Assembly: GCA_016785225.1 (NCBI GenBank)
Contig: JAFBJZ010000601.1
Span: forward strand, 1,426,001-1,490,000
DNA length: 64,000 nucleotides
Direction of reading: 5' to 3'
Source: Psettodes erumei
Lineage: Eukaryota > Chordata > Actinopteri > Pleuronectiformes > Psettodidae
This document shows, in pieces, positions 1 to 14,254 of this stretch. The notes beneath the pieces were generated by a model, which saw only the letters and a program-made list of their open reading frames with translations, made no database searches and was not told where the DNA came from. Within the stretch, counting starts at the first letter, position 1; the number at the start of each line of letters is the position of its first letter. The position numbers and the translations under genes are program-made.

Positions 1-3000
1 CTAATAAACGTATAAAGAATTAGAATAATAATTCACAGATGTACATACCCAGATTATATGCCGGAGCCTCTCTTTGAAGCAGACAAGGCAGCAAAGATTA
101 ACAGAACCAGGGGAAAGGATGAAAAGGGTTTTGGTTCAGTCCACCGATAATCAGAGAGGTCAGGATGGACTAATACCACAGCTTTGTGCTTATGCACCAA
201 CACAGACGGCCTTTGTTCCTATCACAGGTTCCTTCTTTTCTGTGGTAAAGCCCAAACGAGAAGCTGCCAATGTCACTGTGCTTTTGAAAAAAAGGAGCAC
301 AGTGAAACACATTTGCCATATCTGTGTTTTCTTGTTTCATATGTGCTTTTTTTTGGTTTGTCATTTTGTAAAAAGGCAGAGAGAAAAACCAAAAGAATAA
401 AGGAGAAAATACAAAAGGACGGGAGTGAGGTCTAGCATTCTGATCATGGCAAAAAAAATGAGGGAATTACTTTCAAAACAAACAACTTCCATTTGCTTCA
501 CAACTAAAGAACAACAAATCTCAAAAATGGCCACTTGCAGAGCATCTTAATACCCACATAAACCATAAAAACAGCTACACAGCTCCATGGCAATGCATAG
601 CAACCGTGCAGAATTTCAGTCAAGGAGAAAGAAGGCAAAAAAACACCTTATTACTTCTAACTCCTGCAAGCCATTTTGGTCTCCAAAGGTTTTAGAGTGC
701 CGCAGGCCATGTGTCTGCAGTGTTTCGGGAAATGACTTGCCTTCGCACGAACACTGCTATGTTCTGCAGCACTGCTGCCCCCAGCATCCCCGCTCAATTT
801 CTGTTTAACCCCTTCCTGCCTTCCTTCACACTGACTCACTGCAACAGAGAGCTCTCACACCCAGCACAATACTGTCACATTGTTCAGCCTCCCACAAACC
901 AAGGCGAATCAGACCAGCTTTTTCACGAGCTAACACATTAACTCCACGTCTAATTTGGCTACTTAAGCATGTGATGGCTCTTAACAAACATGGTGCAGGG
1001 AAGGCATAAGGTTATATGGGGCAGAGAAAGATGGAGCAAAATGCCCCGCTCGCCATTCCACTTGATCTACTACAATGTGCGACACAGTTTGCACACTTGA
1101 ATGTGTATCAACGGTGGATTAAATCTGCAAACTCGTTGACACAACACATAATTAAAACATCTTGCTCGAGGTCAGGAATTTTCTAATTAGTAGTGTACTG
1201 ACAAAGCTGCAATTCCATCGCCCTGAGTTTCAAAGTCCACAGGTTACTGCGAAGATGAAAGCTGACCCTGGAGCACTATTCTGCAGGGCTGCTCACACAA
1301 TTCCTCAGAAGACAGTCACAGGGTCACCAAGCTAAACAGTGTGCTGCACCCGGAACCTCGCTTCCAAACAAAGAACTTCAAACTTTCCTGCCTGGAAACA
1401 CAATCCCACACCCCCACCACCCCCCTTTCTTTTCAACCTGAGAGAAACAAAAGATTGTGTGAAGGCAAGCAGAGGAAGAAACCATAACGTTGTTTTTAAT
1501 CTATTTAATTAAAATGCTCTAAGCCTGGCTAGCTGAACAACTTGTTAAATACTGCAAAGGCTCTATTCGCTGTCTTTGTAGCATACACTGGTAACCCTAT
1601 TCAGAATTGTGTTCACATATTGTTTATTATTGGAGATTAAATGAATTGAAAGACCTATTTTCAACAATCAGACTGGCACAGCAGCAGTACAGCAGCTAAT
1701 GCCATAACGATCCAGATGATAATTTTGGCGCAGCTGTGATTTATAAATCAGCTTTATTTGTCTGACGATCATGACCCAATCAATAATCCACCCAGCAATG
1801 TGTTGACTGTCTTTCCTCTTTGGTGTTTTCTGTCGAGAGAGTGAGCGTAACTTCGAAACTGTTAACAGCTTGCCTGATAACCTGGGCAATTAAGGCGGGC
1901 CAAGTATCTTTGGCTTCATAAAGTATCAGAAGTAGAACTTTTTCAACATTAAATATTCAAAGCGTTTCATATATAAAATGAACCCAATTAGAGTTAAAAT
2001 AGGAGAAGTGTAATGAGTCTCAAGTCAGAATGCTTGTCTTCAGAACTACTCACTAATGAGCCCTTGTTGGTTTTGCACACTTTACTTGCAATGGTGTGGC
2101 ACTGTCATTTCTGCTGGTTTTTAATTTTTAATTTAAGTTGAATGAGAGGGTGGTGACTGAGTTAATAATCAAGGCGCTGGGGTGTTTTGCAGCCGATGGA
2201 TAGCTGGGAGAAGTTGCCAAATGAGGCTTGTGGTCCGCCCTTTGATGTCTTTGCGAAACGTTCCAAATAGGAACAACCGGTTAACAAAAGCCTATCAGTT
2301 CAGACTGGTATTGAACATAAATGACCACACTAAGGGGAACGCATCCTGCAAATGGCCTAATTAGGGAAAAGAGGAGGCTAGCAAAACAGCATGGCGCTGA
2401 ACAACACTGAACCGGAGCACCAACAGACACTGACTTGAGAATGAGATAAGAGACCAAAAGGCAGCGCGACGGATCCCGCCGCTCCGCAGACATGTGCTGT
2501 ATGCTGAACTGTCAGTCTTCACATAAATCCTCCTATGAGCAGTCACACATTTCACTTACAAGAAAAGGATCGCACCAAGGGGCCACAGTAGATATGCAGA
2601 TGGTGGAGATTAGAAAGCACATTTACGGTGGCAGTTCACACTATGAATTGGTCCTTGATCTCAAATTGACATAAATGGGGCCATTTTTGACATCATTTAG
2701 CCATCACAGGCTCAGTTCCAGCGCCGCTGTCACTGGTCCCCATGCACCTGATGTGACGCCTGCTAAGTATGAGCGGCAGGGAAACGGCTGTCTGAAGAGC
2801 AGGTCTGATTAAAATCCAGGCTCTTCTGGGGAAAGGGTAGAATTTAATGTTTTATATAGATGGCCCAGAAAGACGAACCAAAACTTTAGTGCAGGAGCTT
2901 CTGTGAATACTTCTGACCCCCAGTGTCGTTGTTTTCATCCAACAAACTGCAAGGGTGAGAGGATGACAGAACTTCTACAGCTATTCAGAAATACATTTTT

Positions 3001-4674
3001 TACTTATCATCCTGGGCATTTAGGATGTTAATTCAACTTTAAAAGAAATACAATGTTTCTACTTGTATTACTAGTTGTGCTGAAAACATAGAGACTAGTT
3101 ATTACAGAACATGGCACAGCTAGGTAAAAATTACAAAACGTAATATGCTTTCAGCTTGGAATCTAGGGTGGGTTGGGGGTAAAAATGGCAGGCAGCTTTG
3201 CAGAAATTTGGAATCGGTGAAGGAGTTCTTCATTACAATTTTGCTGGCATTTTCCTGGAGGCCTCGTTCCTCCCATCAGATTCCTCTTCCACAGGCCCAG
3301 GAGGCTTCCTTCCTACCTGCACAGCATTTTGGCAACCTGCTTTATTATAGCACATACAACAGCATCATTTTTCCGGGCTGCTGTGTGTGTATGTGTGCAT
3401 AACGCTTATCTACATATTGACTCGGTTTAAATCCACACCCTTGTCTGCCATAATAATTACACATCTGGTAAAAGGAAGTACTCAATACTTCCTGAACCTG
3501 AGGCGGGCAGCTGCAGGAGTTGCCCACCGGCGCCCAGCAAACACACCTCCGGCGCCGCCTGGTATCCAAACAGCTTCAGCACACACCCACAGCCATTCCC
3601 TTCCATGGTGCAACGGTGGCTCTTTTTCAGACTCCGACTGAAAAGAAAGCGCCAACACGAGCGTGGTTAAACATGTTTCGATGTATTGCAGGAACAAAGT
3701 AGTTTGGATAGGTCGGACAGGTAATAAAGATGGCAGGGGCCTGTTTTATAGTTGTCAGCGAGTCAGACCACACACATTACTGCACACATCTCAACACACA
3801 TACGCAAACACACAACAAAGCGGTGGTGTGTAGTGACACAGGCCAGCCGAGGAGGTAATGTTTACATTTTGTGGCTCTCTGGACCTTGTTGTATGTGTAT
3901 ATAAAAATGGCTCCAAAAGGCCAGGCTTGTCTTTTACAGCCAAGCCACATCCATTGCTTGGAACCACCATGACATGTAATCAGAGCACTGATGCCGGTGA
4001 CAGAGGCCATATCTAGCCTTTCACAACTCTCCCAAAGTTCATCAGTGAATCAGGGGAAGGCATTCATTAGTCCAACAAATACATAATTTATGCAATCTAA
4101 AAAATACATGTGGTAATGAATCAAAATGGGAATGAGAGACACAGAAACACTAAAGTTCTCTGGTGATGCCAACTCTTTGTTTCGGGAAAAAGCAAATAGA
4201 GGGCAATTGTTGAGCAGCTGCACCACCAAATGCAGCAAGTGCAACATCGTTCTTCTGATGTTTAGAGGCCAGACCAGAGCCAGACCTCATAACGCACCGC
4301 TTCAGACTAGCAGCAATCTGTGGTTATCATAATTTATCTCTCAGACAACACTGACTTACAGTTTATCATTATTAATCAGTTTTTTACATGACAACTGCAT
4401 TAAATTTAACCAGTTGTTTAGTTTGGTATCCTGCAATGTATGGCACATACGTGTCAGACAGAGTGGGTCCATTCAGGCAGTTTCGGAGACAGTAACAGAC
4501 TGTATGCTCACTGCCTGCACTGGGAGGACACAACATTTTCAGCAACACACATAAAGCAGCAGTGGTGCCAGTAGCTTTTATCCTCTCCCCTTTCAGGACT
4601 GATAACATTCATGTGCTGGTGCATGGTGATGTCTGAATTCTGCTGAGATTATTTGTCAAAAAACGCCTGAATTT

Positions 4675-5070
4675 CACAGTTAATTGGCCTCCCTAATTAG
4701 CACAGGATGTCTAATTCCCATTGCAGTCAGTGTGCTAAATGGTAAGGCTTTAGCGAGCGGATGCCATTTCTTTTCGTTTGAGCAGAGAGACTCCCTGTGC
4801 AAGCCGAGCTACACTGTACATTACACACTCAATGATCGATTCTAAATCTTAATTAGGGAAACGACAAACAAGCAAGGACACTTAATGAACTGTGTACCTT
4901 GTCAAACAGCTGGTTGATTATATTTATTGAGATATATGTTAAATTTAATGATTTGGGCAATTAACTGCAGACCCCTCTGTAATCTCTGAGGGACATAAAG
5001 GGGCCAGGGAGGCGAGCACCAGGGCCACAAACCTAATGGAAAGCAGCTGACAAATATTTTTCGTCCCTAG
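4675..5070. promoter_or_regulatory. Candidate conserved non-coding block
   Basis: Dense homeodomain-type TAATTA/TAATTG/TTAATTAG motifs (ttaattggcc, ctaattagcac, cttaattaggg, gcaattaactg) and CAGCTG E-boxes, with no repeats or microsatellite sequence. Conservation is inferred from texture only. Confidence 0.25.
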
Positions 5071-7319
5071 AGTGCTGAAACAGGCATCGGCAGCTCAGAA
5101 GACCTTGTGTTCAGAAATAAAGATGTAATACAAATTTCAGTCCCTTGTGTGCTGTCATTTGCACTCCTGGTTAACACTGCTCTCATGCTGAAATAAGACG
5201 CATTTCAGGCGCTCTCTGCTTTGCTGGAGCCTCGTCCCATTTAATGATCTGAGATGTTCTGCAAAAACAATACAGAAACATAACAAAAGATATCTAAAAG
5301 TGGGCACAGTCTTTATTATCAGTGCCTTTTTTTCATGGCCATCCATTTCTAACTTTTTTTCTAAATTGGTCAAATGGAAAGCAGTGAAAAGCGAGGAAAA
5401 AAATTAAGCTGAGCCGAAAAGTGCGACTTGGATTTAATATTTTATAATTGCCAAGGGACATTCTAAGATCAATGAATTTTTGCCCGGGACGCACATCAGA
5501 AAGAGATGTACTTCAGTCTTTTTAGGGAACATTGGTCTATTTAATTCCAGTGTCTGATGCATGTGAAATATGCCTTCCATGGCCTCCTTCTTCTTCCCCA
5601 GGCGCTGCTGCAGGCAGACATTACCACTTTTAATGGGCCGCCATGAGAAGAGGAAAGTCAGCCAATAACCCATCCTCACTAATGGATCGCCTTGTTTGTT
5701 CTCTTCCACCATTTTCTGAAGCTAAATTTAGATGTTTAGTTTTTTCCTTTAAAAGACAAAATAGAGGACACTGTATCACAACAATGTTGTAGCGCATGTC
5801 AATGAAAAGAAAAAGGGTTTTTTGACAAAAGGACAGATGAGAAGTGCATCATTTGAAGTCATTTACATGGACCATCTCTGCTGAGTACAGTAGGTGGTGG
5901 CTGGTTCACTTTATGAGTGTAACTGGAAGCCAAAGCAGGACCTCTCCCAGTAGGAGACTGAGAGGAAAAAAGGAACTAAATAAAGAGGGGAATAAAGAGG
6001 GTAGTTAACAGCAGTTGCTTTTAGGGGTGGGAATGAACAACTCACTGATAAATTTACCAATAAACTAATCTGGATTTAACCTTAACAGTTTTGCCAGAAA
6101 AGCAGAAACTTGCCTTTACTCATGAAAACATATACATTCACAGTTAACATTCTGGCTTTACAATTACAGTGTAATCTGTTGCTGGGTTACCTGAGCGGTT
6201 ATATATTTTTGATACACCCAATAAATTTCACATTTCTCCTCCATTAAAGATCATTCAATAGACATTTGAAAATTAACTACATTTCTTGAATGGCAGTGCA
6301 GTGTTTTTTTTGTTTAGCTTTGCATCACTTAAACATAGTTCAACCTTTTAGCATTGTACAGGGCTATGGAAATAGCAAAGGTTCACTTCCAGTGACAGTC
6401 CCACATACATTATTCAAGACATCAAAGTTAGCAGTCTTGAGAGACAACTACTGCAAAAGCAAATCATCTTTTTGACGGAAAAATTAAAAATGCAAACTGC
6501 TAGAAATCAGCTATGACGCAGTATATGTACAGACGGTGTTCAATTATTTAGTATCGAGTCTTAAGCAGTGAGCTGCTGGTTACAGGATGCATGATACACA
6601 CCTACATGATGAAAAGTCCTGAATCAGATTTTGGAAAACTCAAATTTCTCTCTGCGTTGGCATTTCTGCCATCTAGTTGTAGCGTTTTGCCTACTCTTTA
6701 CATATTACCACCTCCCTTCTGCCCCCCTGCCAGCACCTAATGAAAGATCTTTTCCAGCTTTTTCTCCTTTCTTTTCCCCAGGCTTAAACCTTGACGGCTG
6801 ACAATAGAGCTGACATAAAACTTGAAGTCAAAGGAAAACAAACTTAAACACATAATGACAAGAAAGTGCACTGCTCCCTGAAAGCAATCAGGGTTAAATC
6901 TAATAGCATTGCAGGAGGTCCTATAAATAATGACAGTAAGTCACACAAAGACAAAAGAGTTTCTTAAGTGAGCCATAACGGAAGGAACTCTATGAGCTCT
7001 CCAGGGCTCCACCATGTAAGTTTCAGAGGCACCTTGTTGACAACTTCATTAGCAGCGCCCGCGCTCTAAAACTCTCAAGTCGTTCGACAACATTATCACA
7101 TGTTCAGAATAAGAATTTTGAAGGCCCAGGGTTTCTATCTCCTCCAGGACAGAGGAAACACGAGCAGGCACAGAATGGCAAGGCAGAGATTGAGGCATTT
7201 TTTCTGCCTATCCCTATGAGTGGTGAAAGCGTAGGATGAGGAGAGTGGGTTTGCACAGTGTGGTATAGCACAGCATGGGGCCCAGGATGTTAGGCTGTCC
7301 CCATGTCCCTGGCCAGCAG

Positions 7320-7520
7320 GCTAGCTAGAGAGCCGGCCATTATCGACCCGCCTCCATAGCAGCGAGGCGGAGGGAGGGGGGTGCCAGCAAATTTCATTCT
7401 TCAGAAATTTAATTATATCAAGATTAACAAGGGAGGTAATTAATTTCTTTAAGATTGGTATCTTTTAAGTGCCTGGGGCTCAACTTTGTTGTCAAAACTG
7501 TATATTTAACCATTATTTCA
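7320..7520. promoter_or_regulatory. Candidate conserved non-coding block
   Basis: A GC-rich stretch (gaccc gcctcc, gaggcggaggg) runs straight into an AT-rich part (atttaattatatcaag, ggtaattaatttc) with no repeat sequence. This texture is often seen in vertebrate enhancers. Low confidence. Confidence 0.22.
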
Positions 7521-8194
7521 GGGCAAAGTTTTCAAGGCAGGAATGAGAGGGATCACTACTTTGCCATGAATATGGATATATAGGAGCTTCTTATCTAAAT
7601 AAGGAGATTGCAGTATTAATACCAATGTGTACGTCTGTGTACACATATCAACGTGAGGTTTATTTAGGAATTATTATAAAAGAGTCCGTTTCAGCTGCAC
7701 TTAAAATAATTTGTTGAATGTAAAGGCAGGGTTGAGTCATTTTCAGCATTGTTTCTAGCTTCAGCTGAACTGAAGCTAAAACTTTTTACTTTAAGTGAAT
7801 GAAGGGATTAGCGCAAATGACGCAGAGTCAAACTGACAGTCATAATTAGTATGCCATATAGAGGGTCTGTTCTGCTGTATTTCAATTAATGTGCAGAGTT
7901 AAGAGCTGACTGGTCGGACAGAGTGGACAGAGACAGTGAAGCAAACAGGCTACTCAGATTCTGCTAAATACAAAATTGCTGAACACCATCTGGTGTCTCA
8001 GGTCTACTCCCATGAAAATTTTAATTTCATTTTCATTTGAAAATGTCTTAACTACTCATTAAAAGCCATAATAGGATTTAAGACATACATGAATGTACAC
8101 AAAACATAGCTAATCTTTTTTAAAGATGACCAGTATATTTAGTAGAAAAATGTGCTTTTGGATTTGCTCTTGTATGAATGGCAGTGTGGCTCTG

Positions 8195-8640
8195 TCAGTC
8201 AGCCCACCACTTTAGTCCAGACTGAAATATCTTAACAAATACGATGGATTTCTATGAAATTTTGCACAGGCTTTCAAAGTCTGCAGAGGTGAATCCTACA
8301 GACATTGGTGATCTACTGACTTTCTCTTTAATGCCACCATTAGACTGACATTTTTGATTTCTGGTTAAATGTATTGACAACTAATGGATGGGTTTCTATT
8401 GAATTTAGGACAGACAACCCCGGGGAAAAATTGTGAATGACACCCTGACCTTTCATGTACTTAGTGTCTTTTTGCTAATTATCATGTTAGCATACTAAAC
8501 AGACGTCAAAGATTATATCTGCTAAAAATGAGCATGTTAGCATGCTTATGTTAGCATTTAGCTCAAAGTAATGCTGTGTTTAAGTAAAACCTTAGCGAGC
8601 GGCAAGCATGGCTTAAGACTCTTAGTACAGCCTGAAACTT
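8195..8640 (+). repeat. Dispersed teleost repeat (TTAGCATGC type), copy 1
   Basis: It contains the hallmarks of a high-copy non-coding repeat I associate with perciform fish genomes: aatatcttaacaaatacgatgg, then catgttagcatgc and ttagcatttagctcaaag. It ends near gcaagcatggcttaagactc. A related copy lies at about 18372-18690. The class (MITE or SINE) is not determined, and the boundaries are approximate. Confidence 0.55.
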
Positions 8641-10689
8641 ATGAATGAAAATTGTTTGCTTGTGATTTCATCTTTGGACAAGTTTTCCTGTCTATCAAGG
8701 TACCAGTTTCCTTCATTCACATGTCCTATGGTTTTATCTCAGTCTGGGTTTTCTATAAACTAGTTTTGATCAAAGTAATTGATCAAAATTCATAACAATA
8801 CATTTTACACAGTTTTTTTTAGCTGAACACATAGTTTAATACATGGCAGTAAACTGTGATAATAAGGCGACTGTAATGTAAGGTTATTGCTGCGTTTCCT
8901 TGACATTGCATCAATTTCAGGGATTTTATGTGTATGACATATGTGTTATGACATATATTCCACATAATTGAAGGAAAAATAAATGTGTTTTTTTTTTTAT
9001 CTTTTCCATGATAATACTATAGCTGCATTTTAAATGCTTTAACCCATAGTCCATAATGCTATAACCACTGGTGGGTACCACTGTGCTCTGCATTGTACAG
9101 GGGAAGAGAAAGTTGGCAAAGTGCACTGTGTTAAAGCTCTAAGAATGTATGGCATCCAGCCAAGGAGCCCCTGTAACCATTCTAAAGACTTGACTCTGTC
9201 TCCTTTGTGTCCTTGCTGGAAATACACAATTGCCTTGAGACGCAAAGTCAAACTAATATTACAACCTTCTTGACATTATGAAACCAATAGCAGCATTCCT
9301 GTGCCCTCTTTAATCATATTTATGTAGTATATACAGAAGGGGAACCCACACAGGAATCCTTATGCTTCATTACAGTCTGATGTAAGTCACAGTAAAGTAA
9401 TTTCACTCCACTTCATATTCCACCCCTGCAATACTTAAGTGGTGAAATAAATTTGTAAATGCAACAGCTAATCAGGGGTTAATGTCAATGCACCCAGTGG
9501 ATTTAACTGAAGCCTCCATATGGTTTATAGAAAAAGTGGAGCTCCACCAGTTTAAGGAAAGTGAAAAAAGTTAAATTAGCTGACTTTTCCACTGAAAGTA
9601 CCCACTGTGTGTTTGGTGTGTGTATAGTTTGGACATGGAGAATAGTGAGAGGAAAGTGGGAGAAGTTGTGGCAGTAAACGCAGGAGGAGGTTGTAGTGAG
9701 TATTGTGTGCTCGCACATTACTGTCACTACCCAGCAACCAGACATGACTTTTTAACCAAATACTATTCCCAACACACTGGAAATAAAAGGGGAAAAGATG
9801 GAAGGGTTGAAGAGACACGGAGAGGAGGAGCGAGTGGTTTCCTCCACGCTGTCCCTTATACTACCATTCAGTCGACCATCTCCTGCTTAACCAAACAGTT
9901 GGTCCTAGTCCTCTGAGTCCTAACGCCCCCCCTCTGGCTCCGGAACCCTCGTGCTCTGTGAGTTTCCTGTTTGTCTGGTTGAAGACCTGGCCGTTTTACT
10001 CCCAGGCGGGAGGAACGCAGGAAAGGAGGCGGAGAAGGAGAAGGAGAAGGACAGAGGGGAGGTTGGCGGGAAGAAAGGCAAAGGGAGAGACACTGAACAC
10101 TCCCGAGTTGGGATTGATTTACTTCATTAACCGAGATTACAAGTTTAACTTACAAACCAGAGGTCAAAATTTCTCATTAACAAGGGGACCGTGGAGAACC
10201 TCAGGGCTTGGAGACCACTCTTATTACTGACTACACATTTCAATCTGTCTTTGATGTTCCATGTCTGCCTTTCTACCCCCTCTTTCCCCCTCCTATTTTT
10301 TGGCAGCGAGGTTGATTTTAATTGTAGCTATAGAACAGAGCATAGTTTGCCTGTAAGCCAGCCTCCACATCTGTAGTGAGTGCAGCTTTAGTGATATTGG
10401 GTGCAGTCCATAGCTTGGGGCTAATTTTAATGGTCCCCCCCCCTCCTCCCTCCTTCATTGGAGACTCAGATTGTTTTCCACGTGATTCCTGTTAATTTAG
10501 CTGGAGGAAAGGGCATCAGTTTTCCTTGTGCTTTTCCCCCTCTCTCCCCATGCCTCTCACTCTATTGCCTCACTCCTTCTTTCTGATCTACAGCCTCAAA
10601 GAAAGAAGGTGAAATGAATTCAAATGGAAAAATAGACTGTGCTCACTATTAAATTGCTCGCCTACCTTTGTCCCTTGTGTTGCGCCTGG

Positions 10690-10935
10690 TCGAGACAGAT
10701 AGGCGGAAGGCAGCATGGCTGTACAAACCAGGGCAATTTAGCTGCTATTGTCGTTTTCACGTCAACAAACAAAGCTCTTCCTTTGATGTGATAAATGGCC
10801 TTAGTGCCTGGATGATAACTCGCTGCTCATAAATGTGTCAAGGATGTTTCAAAGCTCTGAGCATGTTTAACACTGCAGGACGTTGTGCGTCGAGGCAAAT
10901 TTCACATCGCAGACCCTTTAATGCACTGAACTCTC
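10690..10935. promoter_or_regulatory. Candidate conserved non-coding block
   Basis: Complex non-repetitive sequence with a TCF/LEF-type ctttgatgtg, caacaaacaaag (Forkhead/SOX-like) and tcataaatgtg. Inference from motifs only. Confidence 0.2.
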
Positions 10936-12104
10936 TATCTGTCTTTAATAAGCTACTGTAGCAACACAATTTGGTCAAGATGCGCCAAATGTGAAAAGGG
11001 GAGATCATAACACCCAAAAATCAATGGGGGGGGTTGAAACAGTAACAAGTCAAATCATGTTAAAAAGTGTGAAAGGACTGACTATAGAGGGTGTGATGGA
11101 ACAATCATTGTGAATAAGGCTCTGTTTGACAAAATGTTTCCCATCCCTGATACACTGAGATAAAATCCATCCTTATCTTTTCTACATGAAATCTGCAAAA
11201 ACTGATGCGGGTAGAGAGGAGGATTAGGAGATTTTATACAGTCTGCCTCCCTAAACTGTTTCCACTTGTAACTGTTCAGTCACAGCACCGCTACATAGTA
11301 GGTGCTAACAGCTGAGCTGCAAGCTCCATCCAAGGAATTAGAATCAAATAAGCCTCCTGCAGTGACCAATGTTTAATTTTGTGTGCATTTTCTATGGAGG
11401 GGTATGTGGGTTTGGTGCTAATCCAGAAAACATACACGAGGAATTAAGAGTGTCTTTTTCAATAGCACTTTTTAATCAGGCGTTAAAGTATTAGTGTCCA
11501 CATCTTCAAGCTAATATCTGGAGGGCAAAGGTCATTTCCATTCACCTTCAGATGCCCTTTGTCCCAAGTCCTTATCCCTCCATCTTCTTCAAGGTAGCTC
11601 ACCCTTGACTTTTGTGCTGTACTTCAAAAGCCTGTGTGTGCTGATTGGAGGGTGAGGGCTGCAGGATGAGCTGGAGGGAGGTTTTCGGTGTGTGTGCCTG
11701 TGCAGTGACCCACTGCTGGGGCCACAGCAGGCCCTCTTCCAGCAAGCCAGCAAGCAGCCCCAGCCATTGGCTCCTTGGAACAAATCCACCCTGCGGAGCC
11801 CTGTAAGGCCCCCTTTGTTCCCTCCTGCAGACTAGATCAGGCTGGAGACAGACACTCCAGTCTTGACTGGCTATCAGTTTCACAGCCCATGGCGATGTGC
11901 ATCCATGCACAGGCCCAAGCCCGGCCAAGCCACCATCATATTAAAGGTGGGTGAATGGGGGTGAGGGGGCTGGGATCCGGGGAAAGGAGTGAAATTGTGT
12001 CACCTGAATTCCGTCACAGTCCGAAACATGGTGGAAAGGTGGTCTGGTGAGGGAAAGAACAAGCGCAGGGAGGGAATATTGAAGAGGAGGATTTCAATGG
12101 GAGC

Positions 12105-12300
12105 CCTGCCTCTCGGTGAACAGAGCAGGATCTCAACAAGGCCATTATCTGGCTCCTAATTTGAGCTCTGGCACAGCACTGAAGGGCTGCCTTTGTCTGG
12201 GATTAATGCGGAAAGCTCAGGATGCGATGTCAGAGGGAAATAATCAGCATGGGCCCTTCATAACGTTGGCTGCTTGTGCTCCTGGCCAGGGCCCCCCGGC
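12105..12300. promoter_or_regulatory. Candidate conserved non-coding block
   Basis: Non-repetitive, balanced-composition sequence containing gccattatctgg, cctaatttgag and an Otx-type gggattaatg. Motif-based inference only. Confidence 0.2.
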
Positions 12301-14254
12301 TCATTTCTGTGGAGATGAAATCTATGACAAGCCCCTCAGTGAAGCTAAGAGCAGGCAACAGTCCAGTAACACCCACAGGCCTCCAGGCATCCTGTGACCC
12401 CCTTAGAAAAGTCACATTCACTTTGCTCTGGAGAAGGGAAAGAGAACGCCGCAGGCGCTTCCAGCCCATGTGAAATGAAGAAATGTGAGGAGGTGAAAAC
12501 GAAGTGAAAATAAGTTAAGATTCCTCCTCCGCCCCCTCTGCAATCACTCTGGAGGAGGGGCACACTGTGCCTTCACTTCATTATGCCCCTCTAATTAAAA
12601 ATGAACAGGACACTGAAAAAAAGGGGAGGGGAAGTAAAATAAAAAGACAACTCCAGCATAATGTATATTCATGTTTATGTTGTACAACTGCATTTGGGAA
12701 AGCAGTTTGAGAAAGCTTTTGTTTGAACGCAGCAGAAGGTCGCAGGCTAATACCCATCAGGGTAAAACATTCTGAAAGAGGTTGGCACTGCACTCAAGGA
12801 CCAGAAGTAATGCTTTTATTTTGTTATTTATGCTTTTTTAGCGGGTGCATTACTATGCTCCTCTGCAGCATATTGCTGCTAAGTGAAGGATGTGAAGATG
12901 CAACTCGATAAGTAGGTTATTAAAATGACCAATTGACATTCAAAATTCAGGCTTATTTTAGATTCATCATATTTACAGATGAATATGTGGAATTCAAATG
13001 TTTCCCCAGCCTAAAGGAAAATGTGACTCGGTACAGCAACTGTGCATGACTTCATGTATGTCCTTGTGCTGGAGAAATACAATTGCAGAGTTACTGCTTT
13101 TGGAACCACAAACAGAACACGCTCCTTATAACACAGTTCATCTTAATGAGGAACAGACTGGGCAAGTCACATGGGAGTAAGTCACTGTGTATGTCACCTG
13201 TAACACACATATTTCCTACCACTTTTCTCATGTTTGCTCAGTTAACTTGTGGGGAGTGGGTGGTGAGACGCATTCCTAAACATGGCTAATACTAAACTGG
13301 TTAAGCCTAAGGAAGATGAGAGGTATTATGAACAAAACGGCTCTAACTTAGGAACAATGGGGGACCAAGTCATCAAATAGAAATGAAACAGCCAATTGAA
13401 AAGAACAAGGCCAAACACTGAGCCTAAAATACTAAAAGGGGCGGGGAGACAATTGGACACAGGTACGAACATTAAGGCAGGAGCAGGGAAGGCAGGAAAG
13501 GAGCAAAGACAGAAAGTAAAAGCAACAGAAGACACACTCTGAAAGGATATAACAAGAAACAAAGGTCAGCAAAGGTCCCATCGCAAAGGACCCATCGCTG
13601 CGGTCAATGGGGGGTATTAATTTTCTTAGAAACAAGGTTGGTCATTTCTTGTTGCAATGTCTGAAAACTTTGACAACTATAAACCTTAACCTACAGACAC
13701 GTGGCAAGTTTAGAGCATTCTGCCTACAAGTGGGACTTGACTTGACAACAGCACAGTCGTTATAATCAGGAAAATATTCCGTATTCAAACAAAAACATCC
13801 CTTCAAGAAGTTCCAGCTATCTGACCAGCAGCTGGTAATGGAAACCACTGCCTTACCTGCATTTCTGCATTTCTTATTCACTGTTTTGCAGATAGATATT
13901 CAATGAGTCATTTCTTACATACCATCTAGCAGCCCTCCACGTTTGAACTTTCCACAGTCAGGGATAACAGAACAAGAAAAATTACCACTGAGAGCTGCCT
14001 ACACAAAAAAATCAAATACAAGGGAATATTAGAGGAAAAAATTAAAACATTTATTTTGGATTATAATATTCTTCTTAGAAAGCACAGTTGGTAGGTTGCC
14101 GTGTTGTGTTGAAATATCATCGTCACAAATGAATCCTTATTGGTGAAGCTAGTGTTGTCAAGAGGAGGTATCAACTCATCACCAGCAAATGGGCGGGGAC
14201 TGATAATCAGACAATGTTTCAGGTTCCTCAGTGTTAAGTGAGTCTGGTTCTTAC

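Larger units (their letters stand above)
1..14254 (-). other. taf4: taf4 last visible intron, at least 14.2 kb (may include flanking DNA)
   Basis: It begins with gtaaga after the KKRKV exon and is open-ended at the window edge. I looked for the terminal exon (RITRVNLRDLIF-type peptide, minus strand) and did not find it. It contains one dispersed repeat (about 8195-8640) and several AT-rich, motif-dense blocks resembling conserved non-coding elements. Confidence 0.65.

Noticed and set aside
13855..13920. CAG/gtaagg donor on the minus strand left of the KKRKV exon
   Set aside because: Available acceptors place an immediate stop in the required phase, and the peptide does not resemble the TAF4 C-terminus.
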